From NCBI GenBank assembly GCA_949752745.1, contig OX457027.1, forward strand, positions 79,539,214 to 79,603,213: 64,000 nucleotides of DNA. The letters are read 5' to 3'. How positions within the stretch are numbered: position 1 is the first letter of the stretch; each line of letters starts with the position of its first letter. The position numbers and the translations under genes are program-made. The DNA is from Protula sp. h YS-2021. Lineage: Eukaryota > Annelida > Polychaeta > Sabellida > Serpulidae. Positions 58,498 to 64,000 of this stretch are shown here, one piece after another. The notes below the pieces were generated by a model. That model saw nothing but the letters and a program-made list of their open reading frames with translations, was not told the DNA's origin and ran no database searches.

Positions 58498-58816
58498 ACG
58501 TATTCGAGCGAACCAGCCGTTTCTTCACTTGCTTGCACGCAGTGGGCCTAAACGACGTAAATCCTTGCTACAGCAAGCTACAAAGGAGGAATTAACAAGC
58601 TTGTTTGAAATTTGTTTGAATATATTGCAAGGACATTTACCCTTAAGCTCAAAACGGTTTAAGGAATTTAAACGTGAACGTCATACGCTTCGTACTCTAG
58701 CAGATAAGAAGATATCCCTTCGACGAAAAAAGAAGTTGATTAATCAGAAAGGAGGATTCATTGGAGTTATTGCTAGATTGGCATTGCCCTTGTTAGCCAA
58801 ACTACTGCTAAAATGA
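58490..58816 (+). CDS. small basic protein with hydrophobic C-terminus, 108 aa
   Basis: Present in metazoan Polintons in this place, between ATPase and the 192-residue gene, and in the decayed copy at 7680. Residues 15-50 (PKRRKSLLQQATKEELTSLF, EICLNILQGHLPL) are helical; residues 70-85 (LADKKISLRRKKKLINQKGG) form a basic hinge. Then FIGVIARLALPLLAKLLLK is an amphipathic or membrane-active helix ending at the C-terminus. Role is not established; a core or membrane-active virion protein, like adenovirus pVI/pX, is inference. It overlaps the ATPase by 8 bases and the next gene by ATGA. Confidence 0.7.
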   Translation: MSKRIRANQPFLHLLARSGPKRRKSLLQQATKEELTSLFEICLNILQGHLPLSSKRFKEFKRERHTLRTLADKKISLRRKKKLINQKGGFIGVIARLALPLLAKLLLK

Positions 58817-59391
58817 AACATACGATGAAAATGGTCCTCATTCCTGAATATGAATATAAAATGTTGCTAGAAAAGAAGGGTAAAGATGGTGAAATCAAAA
58901 CGAAAGTGAATAAACTTTTACGTGGGAAACGAACACGTGAAAAGGCTATAGAAATGTCTCAACTTCTTGGCCGTCATTTACGAACAAGTCAGTCTAGGCA
59001 GCAAAAGCCCTCATCATCATCACCACCTGAAAAGCCAGAAAAGCTAGTGTTAAGTCATTTTCAACCTATCTATCATGGAAAAATAACACAACTTTTAGCC
59101 GAACTGAAGAAATATGGTACGACATGGACAGAGAAGAATGAACTTGTGTTGAAAACGGGCGATATTATAGCAAATTCCAACATGGTTGATTTGATGAAAG
59201 AAGCATTGGTGGCGACAAGAAGAAAAGAACGAGTCAAACCACCACATGGTTGGCATCCGTTTATCCAGGAAATTGTTGATGCTAATATTCCAAAAACAAT
59301 GTTTAGTAAAAAGACCACTCGTGACGACATTACAACAGAAATGAAACAACGTCAACAAAGACAGTTTCCTGAAGGATGGGAAAATTTTTAA
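58813..59391 (+). CDS. unknown conserved Polinton protein, 192 aa
   Basis: Known only as a conserved hypothetical of metazoan Polintons as far as I can tell. Residues 1-60 are helical and basic (MVLIPEYEYKMLLEKKGKDG, RTREKAIEMSQLLGRHLRTS). A Ser/Pro-rich linker (SSSSPPEKPEK) follows. The C-terminal half has TQLLAELKKYGTTWTEKNEL, LKTGDIIANSNMVDLMKEAL and the WHPFIQEIVDANIP segment. The linker between two helical domains suggests a scaffold or virion assembly protein, but this is inference. It overlaps genes on both sides (ATGA upstream, 16 bases downstream). Confidence 0.7.
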   Translation: MKHTMKMVLIPEYEYKMLLEKKGKDGEIKTKVNKLLRGKRTREKAIEMSQLLGRHLRTSQSRQQKPSSSSPPEKPEKLVLSHFQPIYHGKITQLLAELKKYGTTWTEKNELVLKTGDIIANSNMVDLMKEALVATRRKERVKPPHGWHPFIQEIVDANIPKTMFSKKTTRDDITTEMKQRQQRQFPEGWENF

Positions 59392-59597
59392 CATGGCTGA
59401 AAGAGCTATGTTGTTGTTGTGAGGAAGATAAACCAACTATTCCTGTGAAGATCAGATGTACAAGTGCTTGTTGTGAAGGAGAAGTTATAGATCATCTAGA
59501 TCATCATCATGATGTAAAAGACCATTTGCATACTTGGTCGAATGGCGCGCGCTATCGTGAAGTATATAGACAACGTCAACGCACCTATACCATTTAG
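59376..59597 (+). CDS. 73-aa protein with lipidation signals (MGxxxT, CCCC)
   Basis: The N-terminus reads MGKFLTWLKELCCCCEEDKP. Gly2 with Thr6 fits the N-myristoylation consensus MGxxx(S/T); Cys12-15 form a palmitoylation-type cluster beside an amphipathic FLTWLKEL helix. RCTSACCEGEVID adds three more Cys, and a His-rich stretch (DHLDHHHDVKDHLHTW) follows, with an Arg/Tyr-rich tail. The start is inside the upstream gene and the frame is independent. The decayed copy (8501-8665) keeps Gly2, Thr6 and a Cys run, so these residues are ancestral. I infer an inner-membrane or virion-membrane anchoring protein. Not recognised as a named family. Confidence 0.7.
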   Translation: MGKFLTWLKELCCCCEEDKPTIPVKIRCTSACCEGEVIDHLDHHHDVKDHLHTWSNGARYREVYRQRQRTYTI

Positions 59598-59608
59598 TTC
59601 CCACCATC

Positions 59609-60367
59609 ATGGAGTCGACAAGCTTTTACATTACTTTGCCTAGCAATGCGAGTATGACCTATTATCCCAACAACAAGGCTTCGAATTATCAAATTCGTAT
59701 GCCTCGAACCATCTATCTGAATGGAAAATATGAAGTGGCTTTAGCTGAAATTCAATATCCACATACATGGACAACGATGAGACATGGCATGGACTATTCT
59801 ATTCAGTATCGACAAGAACTATTCGATGATCCTATTCTTAGCACTCTCGATATTCCTTATGGGTACTATAAAACCATACAAGAACTATGTGAGGCAGTCA
59901 ATGAAGAAGCGACTAATGCTCTGAAACTTACAGAAGCTATTCGAATAAAGTATGATAAGATTAGACGACGTGTGTTTCTATTTCTCGATTATGGCTATGA
60001 AGTGTCTTTTTCCACTGGATTGGCTGAGATTTTAGGATTTATCCCAGAGCAATGGTATACTGAAACATGTACAGCTGACCATAAAGCGGATGTGAAACAG
60101 GGGTTTTATACCCTGTATGTGTATTGTAGCATTTGTGAACCACAAGTTGTTGGTGATTATTATGTGCCGTTACTACGTTCTGTTGGCATACAAGGCCATG
60201 ATGGAGATATTATCATGAAAACGTACGGCGAACCGCATTATGTTCCTGTAAACACGTCCAAATTTGACGTGATAGAAATGAATATTAAGGACGACACAGG
60301 CCATAATGTTCCATTTCAAACTGGAAAGGTGATCTGTAAACTTCATTTTCGACCAAAAGCAATATGA
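59609..60367 (+). CDS. penton-like minor capsid protein, 252 aa
   Basis: Forms the vertex (penton) of the Polinton capsid, a single jelly-roll protein. The N-terminus FYITLPSNASMTYYPNNKAS, NYQIRMPRTIYLNGKYEVAL, AEIQYPHTW is the typical signature of this family in metazoan Polintons. EVSFSTGLAEILGF, LYVYCSICEPQVVGDYYVPL, LRSV, EMNIKDDTGHNVPFQTGKVI and CKLHFRPK follow. Length matches the usual 240-290 residues. The start is an ATG 11 bases after the preceding gene; the stop overlaps the next gene as ATGA. The decayed homologue is at 8708-9429. The structural call is from family knowledge, not a fold prediction. Confidence 0.85.
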   Translation: MESTSFYITLPSNASMTYYPNNKASNYQIRMPRTIYLNGKYEVALAEIQYPHTWTTMRHGMDYSIQYRQELFDDPILSTLDIPYGYYKTIQELCEAVNEEATNALKLTEAIRIKYDKIRRRVFLFLDYGYEVSFSTGLAEILGFIPEQWYTETCTADHKADVKQGFYTLYVYCSICEPQVVGDYYVPLLRSVGIQGHDGDIIMKTYGEPHYVPVNTSKFDVIEMNIKDDTGHNVPFQTGKVICKLHFRPKAI

Positions 60368-60705
60368 AAGCTTATACACACGATCCGTCTGCATATCGCA
60401 ACCATTTTCTTCGTCAAGTGGGCGGGGAATTACCAGGATTCAAAGGAGCGCGAATCCAATATGGCGATGGTATTGGTTCCATACTGGGATCATTGGCTCG
60501 CAAAGCTATTCCACTACTTAAGGCTGGGGCTAAGATCGTTGCGCCACATCTTAAGAAGGCTGCAAAGAATGTCGCGAAAGATGTGACGGGCCGAGTAGCA
60601 GAACGTGTGTTTGGTGAACAAAAGCGTATGCAACCGACGAAACGTGCCAGAAGACGAAAAACAGCCAGACGGATAACATCAAAATATCGCAAAGATATTT
60701 TTTAA
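60364..60705 (+). CDS. pVI/pX-like virion protein, 113 aa
   Basis: Likely internal virion protein. Residues 12-45 (YRNHFLRQVGGELPGFKGAR, IQYGDGIGSILGSLARKAIP) form a Gly-rich amphipathic region like adenovirus pVI membrane-lytic segments. AKIVAPHLKKAAKNVAKDVT is an amphipathic helix. The C-terminus is highly basic (KRARRRKTARRITSKYRKDIF), as in DNA-condensing pX/core proteins. Gly-Gly at 20-21 (VGGELPG) could be a site for the adenain-like protease; that is inference. It overlaps the penton gene by ATGA and lies directly before the hexon gene, as pVI does in adenoviruses. Confidence 0.75.
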   Translation: MKAYTHDPSAYRNHFLRQVGGELPGFKGARIQYGDGIGSILGSLARKAIPLLKAGAKIVAPHLKKAAKNVAKDVTGRVAERVFGEQKRMQPTKRARRRKTARRITSKYRKDIF

Positions 60706-60715
60706 AGAAAAAAAA

Positions 60716-62089
60716 ATGTCTCTCATTCATAATCATTCGTGTGAATGTAGTCTTTCTCCATTGGAATGGTTTCACGTACCACCAACGCAAACTGCTGTAG
60801 AGAAAAGTTATAATGTTGACTATCAACCACTTACAAGCATTAGAGAAGGCGCTCCAATAGAATTCTACATTCCTGCGAGTACAGAAGAATATCTGGATTT
60901 AAAGAACAGCAAACTTCATATTGTATGTCGCATTCTAAAGGCTGATGGAACAGCGTGTGGCGCAGATGATAATGTCTCTTGCATCAATGATGTGTTTAAT
61001 GGGTTATGGTCTAATATTGAATTGTTTCTGAATGATCGTTTGGTTTCGCATAGCAACAATACTCATGGTTATACCAGCATTATCTCTCATCTCATCCATG
61101 ATTCGGAAGAAAGTCTGCATTCTGAGCGCTCTATGCGTCTCATGTACAAGGATACTGCTGGGTCAATGAATAGTCATGAGGTGAAAAGACCTAATCATGA
61201 ACAATATGTATCCGGGTTTCATGTCAATGCCGACGGTGGTGACTTGGCTGAGCAAGGCAATAATGGCTTACATCATCGTTATTTGCATACTCGTCTTAGC
61301 CGTGATGTTATGCTCGCAGGTGGTTTAAGGATAGATTTGTTTGAGCAGGATCGTTATCTTCCGAATGGCATCAGTTTGAAATTGCGTTTCCATAGACAAA
61401 AAGATGACTATGTATTGATGGCTGTAAATAATACCTATAAGGTAGAAGTGAAAGAGGCATTTTTAACCATTCGCAAAGTGAGGGTGAGTCCAGGTATTCA
61501 GTTAGGACATGCAGATGCATTGATGAAAAGTCCTGCCAAGATCATCATCACTAGAAAAGAATGTAAAGTCTTGGCCATTCCAGCAGGATTTCAGTCTTTT
61601 GTGAAAGATAACATCTTTTTGGGTCAATTACCAAATCGTATTGTCATTGGTCTGGTTCATAATGAAGCTTTTGGTGGATCAGTATTGAGGAATCCATACA
61701 ATTTTGATCATTTTAATCTGGACTATATGCAACTGTACACGGATGGTGAACCAGTTCTATCCAAACCTCTCAAGCTTGACATTACACAGAACAAATACCT
61801 GAACGCTTTTGAAACGCTTTACAAATCGTTTGATCGGTTGAATGGTGAGAAAAGTTCCATTATAAAACGGGAAGATTGGCCTAGAGGTTATGCTTTATTT
61901 TCGTTTGACTTAACACCGGATTATGATGGTGATGATCATTTCCCCCTGATCAAGCATGGGAATTTGCGGCTAGAAATGAACTTTGCTAGGGCTTTGCAAC
62001 CTACCATCAATGTCATTGTCTATGCTGAATTTGACAACATTATTGAGATCAGTGCCAATCGCAGCATCCAATTCGACTACCAGTCATGA
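60716..62089 (+). CDS. hexon-like major capsid protein (F54H12.2 type), 457 aa
   Basis: Main capsid subunit, expected to be a double jelly roll. The N-terminal SPLEWFHVPPTQTAVEKS, PLTSIREGAPIEFYIPASTE and EYLDLKNSKLHIVCRI blocks, followed by SHSNNTHGYTSIISHLIHDS and MYKDTAGSMN, are the signature of the F54H12.2-like proteins that occur throughout metazoan Polintons. The second half carries IPNR-type and KREDWPRGYALFSFDL, TPDYDGDDHFPLIKHGNLRL and INVIVYAEFDNIIEIS. It is intact from ATG to stop. The position after the pVI-like gene and before the protease copies the adenovirus pVI-hexon-protease order. The stop overlaps the protease ATG. Assignment as MCP is from family recollection and position. 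Confidence 0.85.
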   Translation: MSLIHNHSCECSLSPLEWFHVPPTQTAVEKSYNVDYQPLTSIREGAPIEFYIPASTEEYLDLKNSKLHIVCRILKADGTACGADDNVSCINDVFNGLWSNIELFLNDRLVSHSNNTHGYTSIISHLIHDSEESLHSERSMRLMYKDTAGSMNSHEVKRPNHEQYVSGFHVNADGGDLAEQGNNGLHHRYLHTRLSRDVMLAGGLRIDLFEQDRYLPNGISLKLRFHRQKDDYVLMAVNNTYKVEVKEAFLTIRKVRVSPGIQLGHADALMKSPAKIIITRKECKVLAIPAGFQSFVKDNIFLGQLPNRIVIGLVHNEAFGGSVLRNPYNFDHFNLDYMQLYTDGEPVLSKPLKLDITQNKYLNAFETLYKSFDRLNGEKSSIIKREDWPRGYALFSFDLTPDYDGDDHFPLIKHGNLRLEMNFARALQPTINVIVYAEFDNIIEISANRSIQFDYQS

Positions 62090-62523
62090 ACACGAAGCAG
62101 ATTGATGCCATATTGAGTCATGATGTCATGACCAAAGACTTGTTTCAAGGCGTGTTTGCCATGGACCAGTTACCGTCTTTACAACGCGGCGCCTATGTGA
62201 TCAACACAGACGATCAAGATGAACCAGGAGAACATTGGGTGGCAGTGTATTATGATAAAGACCCTGTGGAATATTTTGACTCTTATGGACTGTTCCCTCT
62301 CGATGATCGTTTAAACATGTTTTTAAGAAATGACTATATGTATAATTCTATCTCATTACAAACGCCAATATCATCGTCATGTGGTTTTTATTGTGTATAT
62401 TATATATTGCATAGAGCTCGAGGTCAGAGTATGTTTGATATTGTGAATATATTAAAAAGAAAGGATGGTGATTTTATTGTAAAGGATTTTGTATATAGAC
62501 ATTATAAACCATTGTTTTATTAA
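62086..62523 (+). CDS. adenain-like cysteine protease, 145 aa
   Basis: Matures virion proteins. The catalytic triad is visible: His50 in GEHWVAVYYD, Asp65 in VEYFDSYGLF and Cys99 in SSSCGFYCVYYIL; Gln92 (LQTPISSSCG) fits the oxyanion Gln. This is the C5/adenain-like fold found in adenoviruses and Polintons. The catalytic Asp takes the place of Glu used by adenovirus proteases, as usual in Polintons. The N-terminus MNTKQIDAILSHDVMTKDLF is conserved in both decayed copies (11113 and 27834). The ATG overlaps the hexon stop. A polyadenylation signal follows at 62673. Confidence 0.9.
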   Translation: MNTKQIDAILSHDVMTKDLFQGVFAMDQLPSLQRGAYVINTDDQDEPGEHWVAVYYDKDPVEYFDSYGLFPLDDRLNMFLRNDYMYNSISLQTPISSSCGFYCVYYILHRARGQSMFDIVNILKRKDGDFIVKDFVYRHYKPLFY

Positions 62524-62529
62524 TGTTGT

Positions 62530-62699
62530 TTTATTAATGTTGTTGTTATATTAGTTAAGTTGTTGTTGTTATATTAGTTAAGTTGTTGTTGTTGTTATAT
62601 TAGTTAAGTTGTTGTTGTTGTTATATTAGTTAAGTTGTTGTTGTTGTTATATTAGTTAAGTTGTTGTTGTTAAATAAAACAAATCAAGTTTCAAACAAC
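62530..62699 (+). repeat. TATATTAGTTAAG/TTG repeats and polyA signal of the left arm
   Basis: Five copies of TATATTAGTTAAG separated by (TTG)n, ending in TTAAATAAAACA. AATAAA at 62673-62678 would serve the whole left-arm transcript cluster. The repeats lie directly after the protease stop. Confidence 0.85.
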
Positions 62700-62957
62700 T
62701 GTCTTGTTTATTGTGTTCTATTTACAAATTCTTAACTACAAACACTATTTACAAAGTTTACAAACACTATTTACAAAGTTTACAAACACTATTTACAAAC
62801 TCTTAACTACAAACGCTATTTACACTATTTACAAATTCTTAACTACAAATTCTATTTACACTATTTACAAACTTTTATTTACACTATTTACACTATTTAC
62901 AAAATTCTTAACTACAAACTCTTAACTACAAAGTCTATTTACACTATTTACAAACTT
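62700..62957. repeat. AT-rich repeats between the convergent arms
   Basis: About a dozen imperfect copies of CTATTTACAAAGTTTACAAA / CTTAACTACAAAC. They contain the reverse of the AAACTTTGTAAA core seen at 53298-53625. TTTATT (62955-62960 region) could be the minus-strand polyadenylation signal of the right arm. Confidence 0.85.
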
Positions 62958-62958
62958 T

Positions 62959-63330
62959 TTATTTACAAACACATTCATTTTTCAATACATTCATCAATGA
63001 ATACCATTCATTAGAATCTAAATTGATATAGTTATCATAGACATTACATCCGTGTTTGTAAATGCTATGAAAGCTCACATAACGCACATCACCAAACTTT
63101 ATCACTTTCACAGTTACATGTTCAGACAGTTTCAGTTCATATCCTTCTTCATTTATGTCCATCACACGCATAGGTTGTGGCAGCTCAATGGATTTGGTGC
63201 CTCGTGTAAGCCATATTTCTGTTTCTTTGAATTCAAGCGTTAGGTTCTTTCCAATCCAATGCTTGTAACAACGCGTTCCATTCCACTGTGTTGAGGGTGA
63301 TGTAATCATAGTTTTCTGTAAGCTCGTCAT
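62959..63330 (-). CDS. PC4-like protein, 123 aa (start uncertain)
   Basis: Shares the module of the gene at 54560: NLTLEFKETEIWLTRGTKSI, then YELKLSEHVTVKVIKFGDVR, YVSFHSIYKHG and YINLDSNEWYSLMNVL. The EW helix motif is intact. The first ~30 residues overlap the C-terminus of the next gene in another frame, so the true start may be different or spliced; no later ATG lies before the conserved NLTLEF block. A decayed plus-strand relative is at 21090-21170. First gene of the right arm, convergent to the protease. PC4-like single-stranded-DNA binding is inferred from pattern. Confidence 0.6.
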   Translation of the reverse strand: MTSLQKTMITSPSTQWNGTRCYKHWIGKNLTLEFKETEIWLTRGTKSIELPQPMRVMDINEEGYELKLSEHVTVKVIKFGDVRYVSFHSIYKHGCNVYDNYINLDSNEWYSLMNVLKNECVCK

Positions 63331-63574
63331 ATTGGCGAAATTGTATAAACACGTCTAAGCAGTTCTCAGTCACACGCACTTCTAATTCATTTGAGACTGT
63401 CAGGAGAAAGCCAGGTATCCTGAACTTCTCTAGATGGTCTTTCAACACGGATTGGTCATCAAGTGATAGGACGAGATACTGTCCAAAATGTCTTAGCACA
63501 ATGTCATCATATTCGTTTCTCAGATATGAGAACCCATGCGTAATTGGTTTATATTCCGTTAAAAAGTCTTCCAT
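63233..63574 (-). CDS. PC4-like protein, 113 aa
   Basis: ATG at 63574 (MEDFLTEYKPIT); the frame continues three codons upstream without ATG. It has the same layout: a first strand pair (DDIVLRHFGQYLVLSLDDQS), then RIPGFLLTVSNELEVRVTEN, LDVFIQFRQYDELTENYDYI and TLNTVEWNALLQALDW. It is a clear paralogue of the flanking genes and of the 54560 gene, at low identity, so the family expanded long ago. The stop lies inside the next gene (98-base overlap). Confidence 0.6.
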   Translation of the reverse strand: MEDFLTEYKPITHGFSYLRNEYDDIVLRHFGQYLVLSLDDQSVLKDHLEKFRIPGFLLTVSNELEVRVTENCLDVFIQFRQYDELTENYDYITLNTVEWNALLQALDWKEPNA

Positions 63575-63630
63575 CTCGTTCAACAGTCAGATGAACTATG
63601 AGCTGTCTCCTTGTCTGCAAAGACGTTTTT

Positions 63631-63990
63631 TTATGCTCGCAAGATGGCGAAGAGTGGATGTTGTATCGCTTCTAGGAATCGTAAGACTGCGCGCCAGTTC
63701 TTGATATCAAAGATGATCAAATCTGTATATGGTGTATCTGGTACAACTCCCTTATAATCCTTTGGATAATCCTGTAAAAGATTTCTACAGATTTCTACAC
63801 GTATGTTAGAATCATATTCAGCTACCGTCACTTCCACTTTATTTTCAAGTCTACGTTTAAACCCAGGTTCAAGTGGTATGTTTTTAAAGTCTTTCCACAC
63901 TTCAGGTTTAAACCGATGATAACTTGTCTTAGAATCTAGTATCACTTCATTCCTCTCATTGACAGTAAGGTAAACACCACCGTTCAGCAT
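63631..63990 (-). CDS. PC4-like protein, 119 aa or longer
   Basis: Third member of the series: MLNGGVYLTVNERNEVILDS, FKPEVWKDFKNIPLEPGFKR, VEVTVAEYDSNIRVEICRNL and LIIFDIKNWRAVLRFLEAI, where NW replaces EW. The frame is open beyond the ATG at 63990 to the window end, so it may start further upstream and is possibly partial. The spacing to the 63574 gene is 57 bases. Confidence 0.5.
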   Translation of the reverse strand: MLNGGVYLTVNERNEVILDSKTSYHRFKPEVWKDFKNIPLEPGFKRRLENKVEVTVAEYDSNIRVEICRNLLQDYPKDYKGVVPDTPYTDLIIFDIKNWRAVLRFLEAIQHPLFAILRA

Positions 63991-64000
63991 GAGTGCATTC

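Noticed and set aside
59073..60826. Minus-strand frames opposite the capsid genes (for example 59095-59436, 60414-60692)
   Set aside because: Shadows of well-supported plus-strand genes, without family signatures.
62530..62957. CRISPR-like array from the regularly spaced repeats
   Set aside because: Repeat and spacer are both low-complexity and change gradually; there is no unique spacer content and the setting is eukaryotic.
53298..62957. Terminal inverted repeats of the Polinton formed by the AAACTTTGTAAA repeats at 53.3 and 62.8 kb
   Set aside because: The right-hand repeats lie between convergent gene blocks, and right-arm genes continue past them, so they are internal and not the element's ends.

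Overview
The window is AT-rich metazoan genomic DNA. It has no bacterial operons, tRNA or rRNA that I can see. It carries microsatellites (GA, TC, ATT), a LINE, Tc1-like and MITE-like elements, TATA promoters and spliced-looking exons. Repeat types such as a GGGGC-hairpin repeat followed by CCGT/CTGT runs suggest a marine or freshwater invertebrate, perhaps a bivalve mollusc, but I cannot prove the taxon. The dominant biology is Polinton/Maverick (adintovirus-like) elements, DNA viruses that integrate as giant transposons.

Layout. (1) 0.85-2.0 kb, minus strand: candidate first exons of a small secreted-protein gene with micro-exons. (2) About 2.3-4.0 kb: a diverged copy of a segment that recurs at 28-52 kb. 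(3) 5.1-11.4 kb, plus strand: a decayed Polinton half (PC4/zinc-finger-like gene, two unknown genes, integrase, ATPase, small virion genes, penton, pVI-like, major capsid, protease). (4) 11.4-14.3 kb: gene-free DNA with a 1-kb inverted-repeat-bounded element around a TC microsatellite. (5) 14.8-28.1 kb: a second decayed Polinton in the opposite orientation. Its pseudogenised protein-primed DNA polymerase was hit by a LINE, which itself carries a MITE, and the block was then tandemly duplicated (15511-21640 and 21641-27456, plus a ~55-bp third start). A protease and capsid stub follow on the minus strand. (6) 28.1-52.2 kb: a tandem array of a mostly non-coding segment of about 11 kb (two full units and a partial third), with a Tc1-like remnant in the first unit only. 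(7) 52.2 kb to the window end: an apparently intact Polinton/adintovirus-like element, cut by the window edge.

The intact element starts, by comparison with the array, near 52.2 kb. An array of CRE (TGACGTCA) and ETS (ACCGGAAGTG) sites is followed by five ~75-bp units separated by poly-C tracts, a TATA box, and AT-rich repeats. Plus-strand genes follow: an unknown protein, a PC4-like protein with a Cys-rich tail, an unknown HLDAFWD protein, a possible 43-aa membrane peptide, a NADAR-family protein, a Cys-rich protein, a chromodomain integrase, the packaging ATPase, two basic or virion-like proteins, a potentially lipidated 73-aa protein, the penton-like minor capsid protein, a pVI/pX-like protein, the hexon-like major capsid protein and an adenain-like protease. 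Many of the late genes overlap by ATGA. Across a repeat-filled gap, a convergent minus-strand block begins with three more PC4-like proteins. The DNA polymerase would be expected beyond the window edge.

Together these genes make integration (integrase), packaging (ATPase), capsid (hexon, penton), maturation (protease) and probably DNA-binding (PC4-like) functions. The most novel-looking parts are the NADAR cargo, the multi-copy PC4-like family on both arms, the ETS/CRE array at the element's left end and the MGxxxT/CCCC small protein. No searches were run: family calls are by motif recognition and by comparison of copies within the window.
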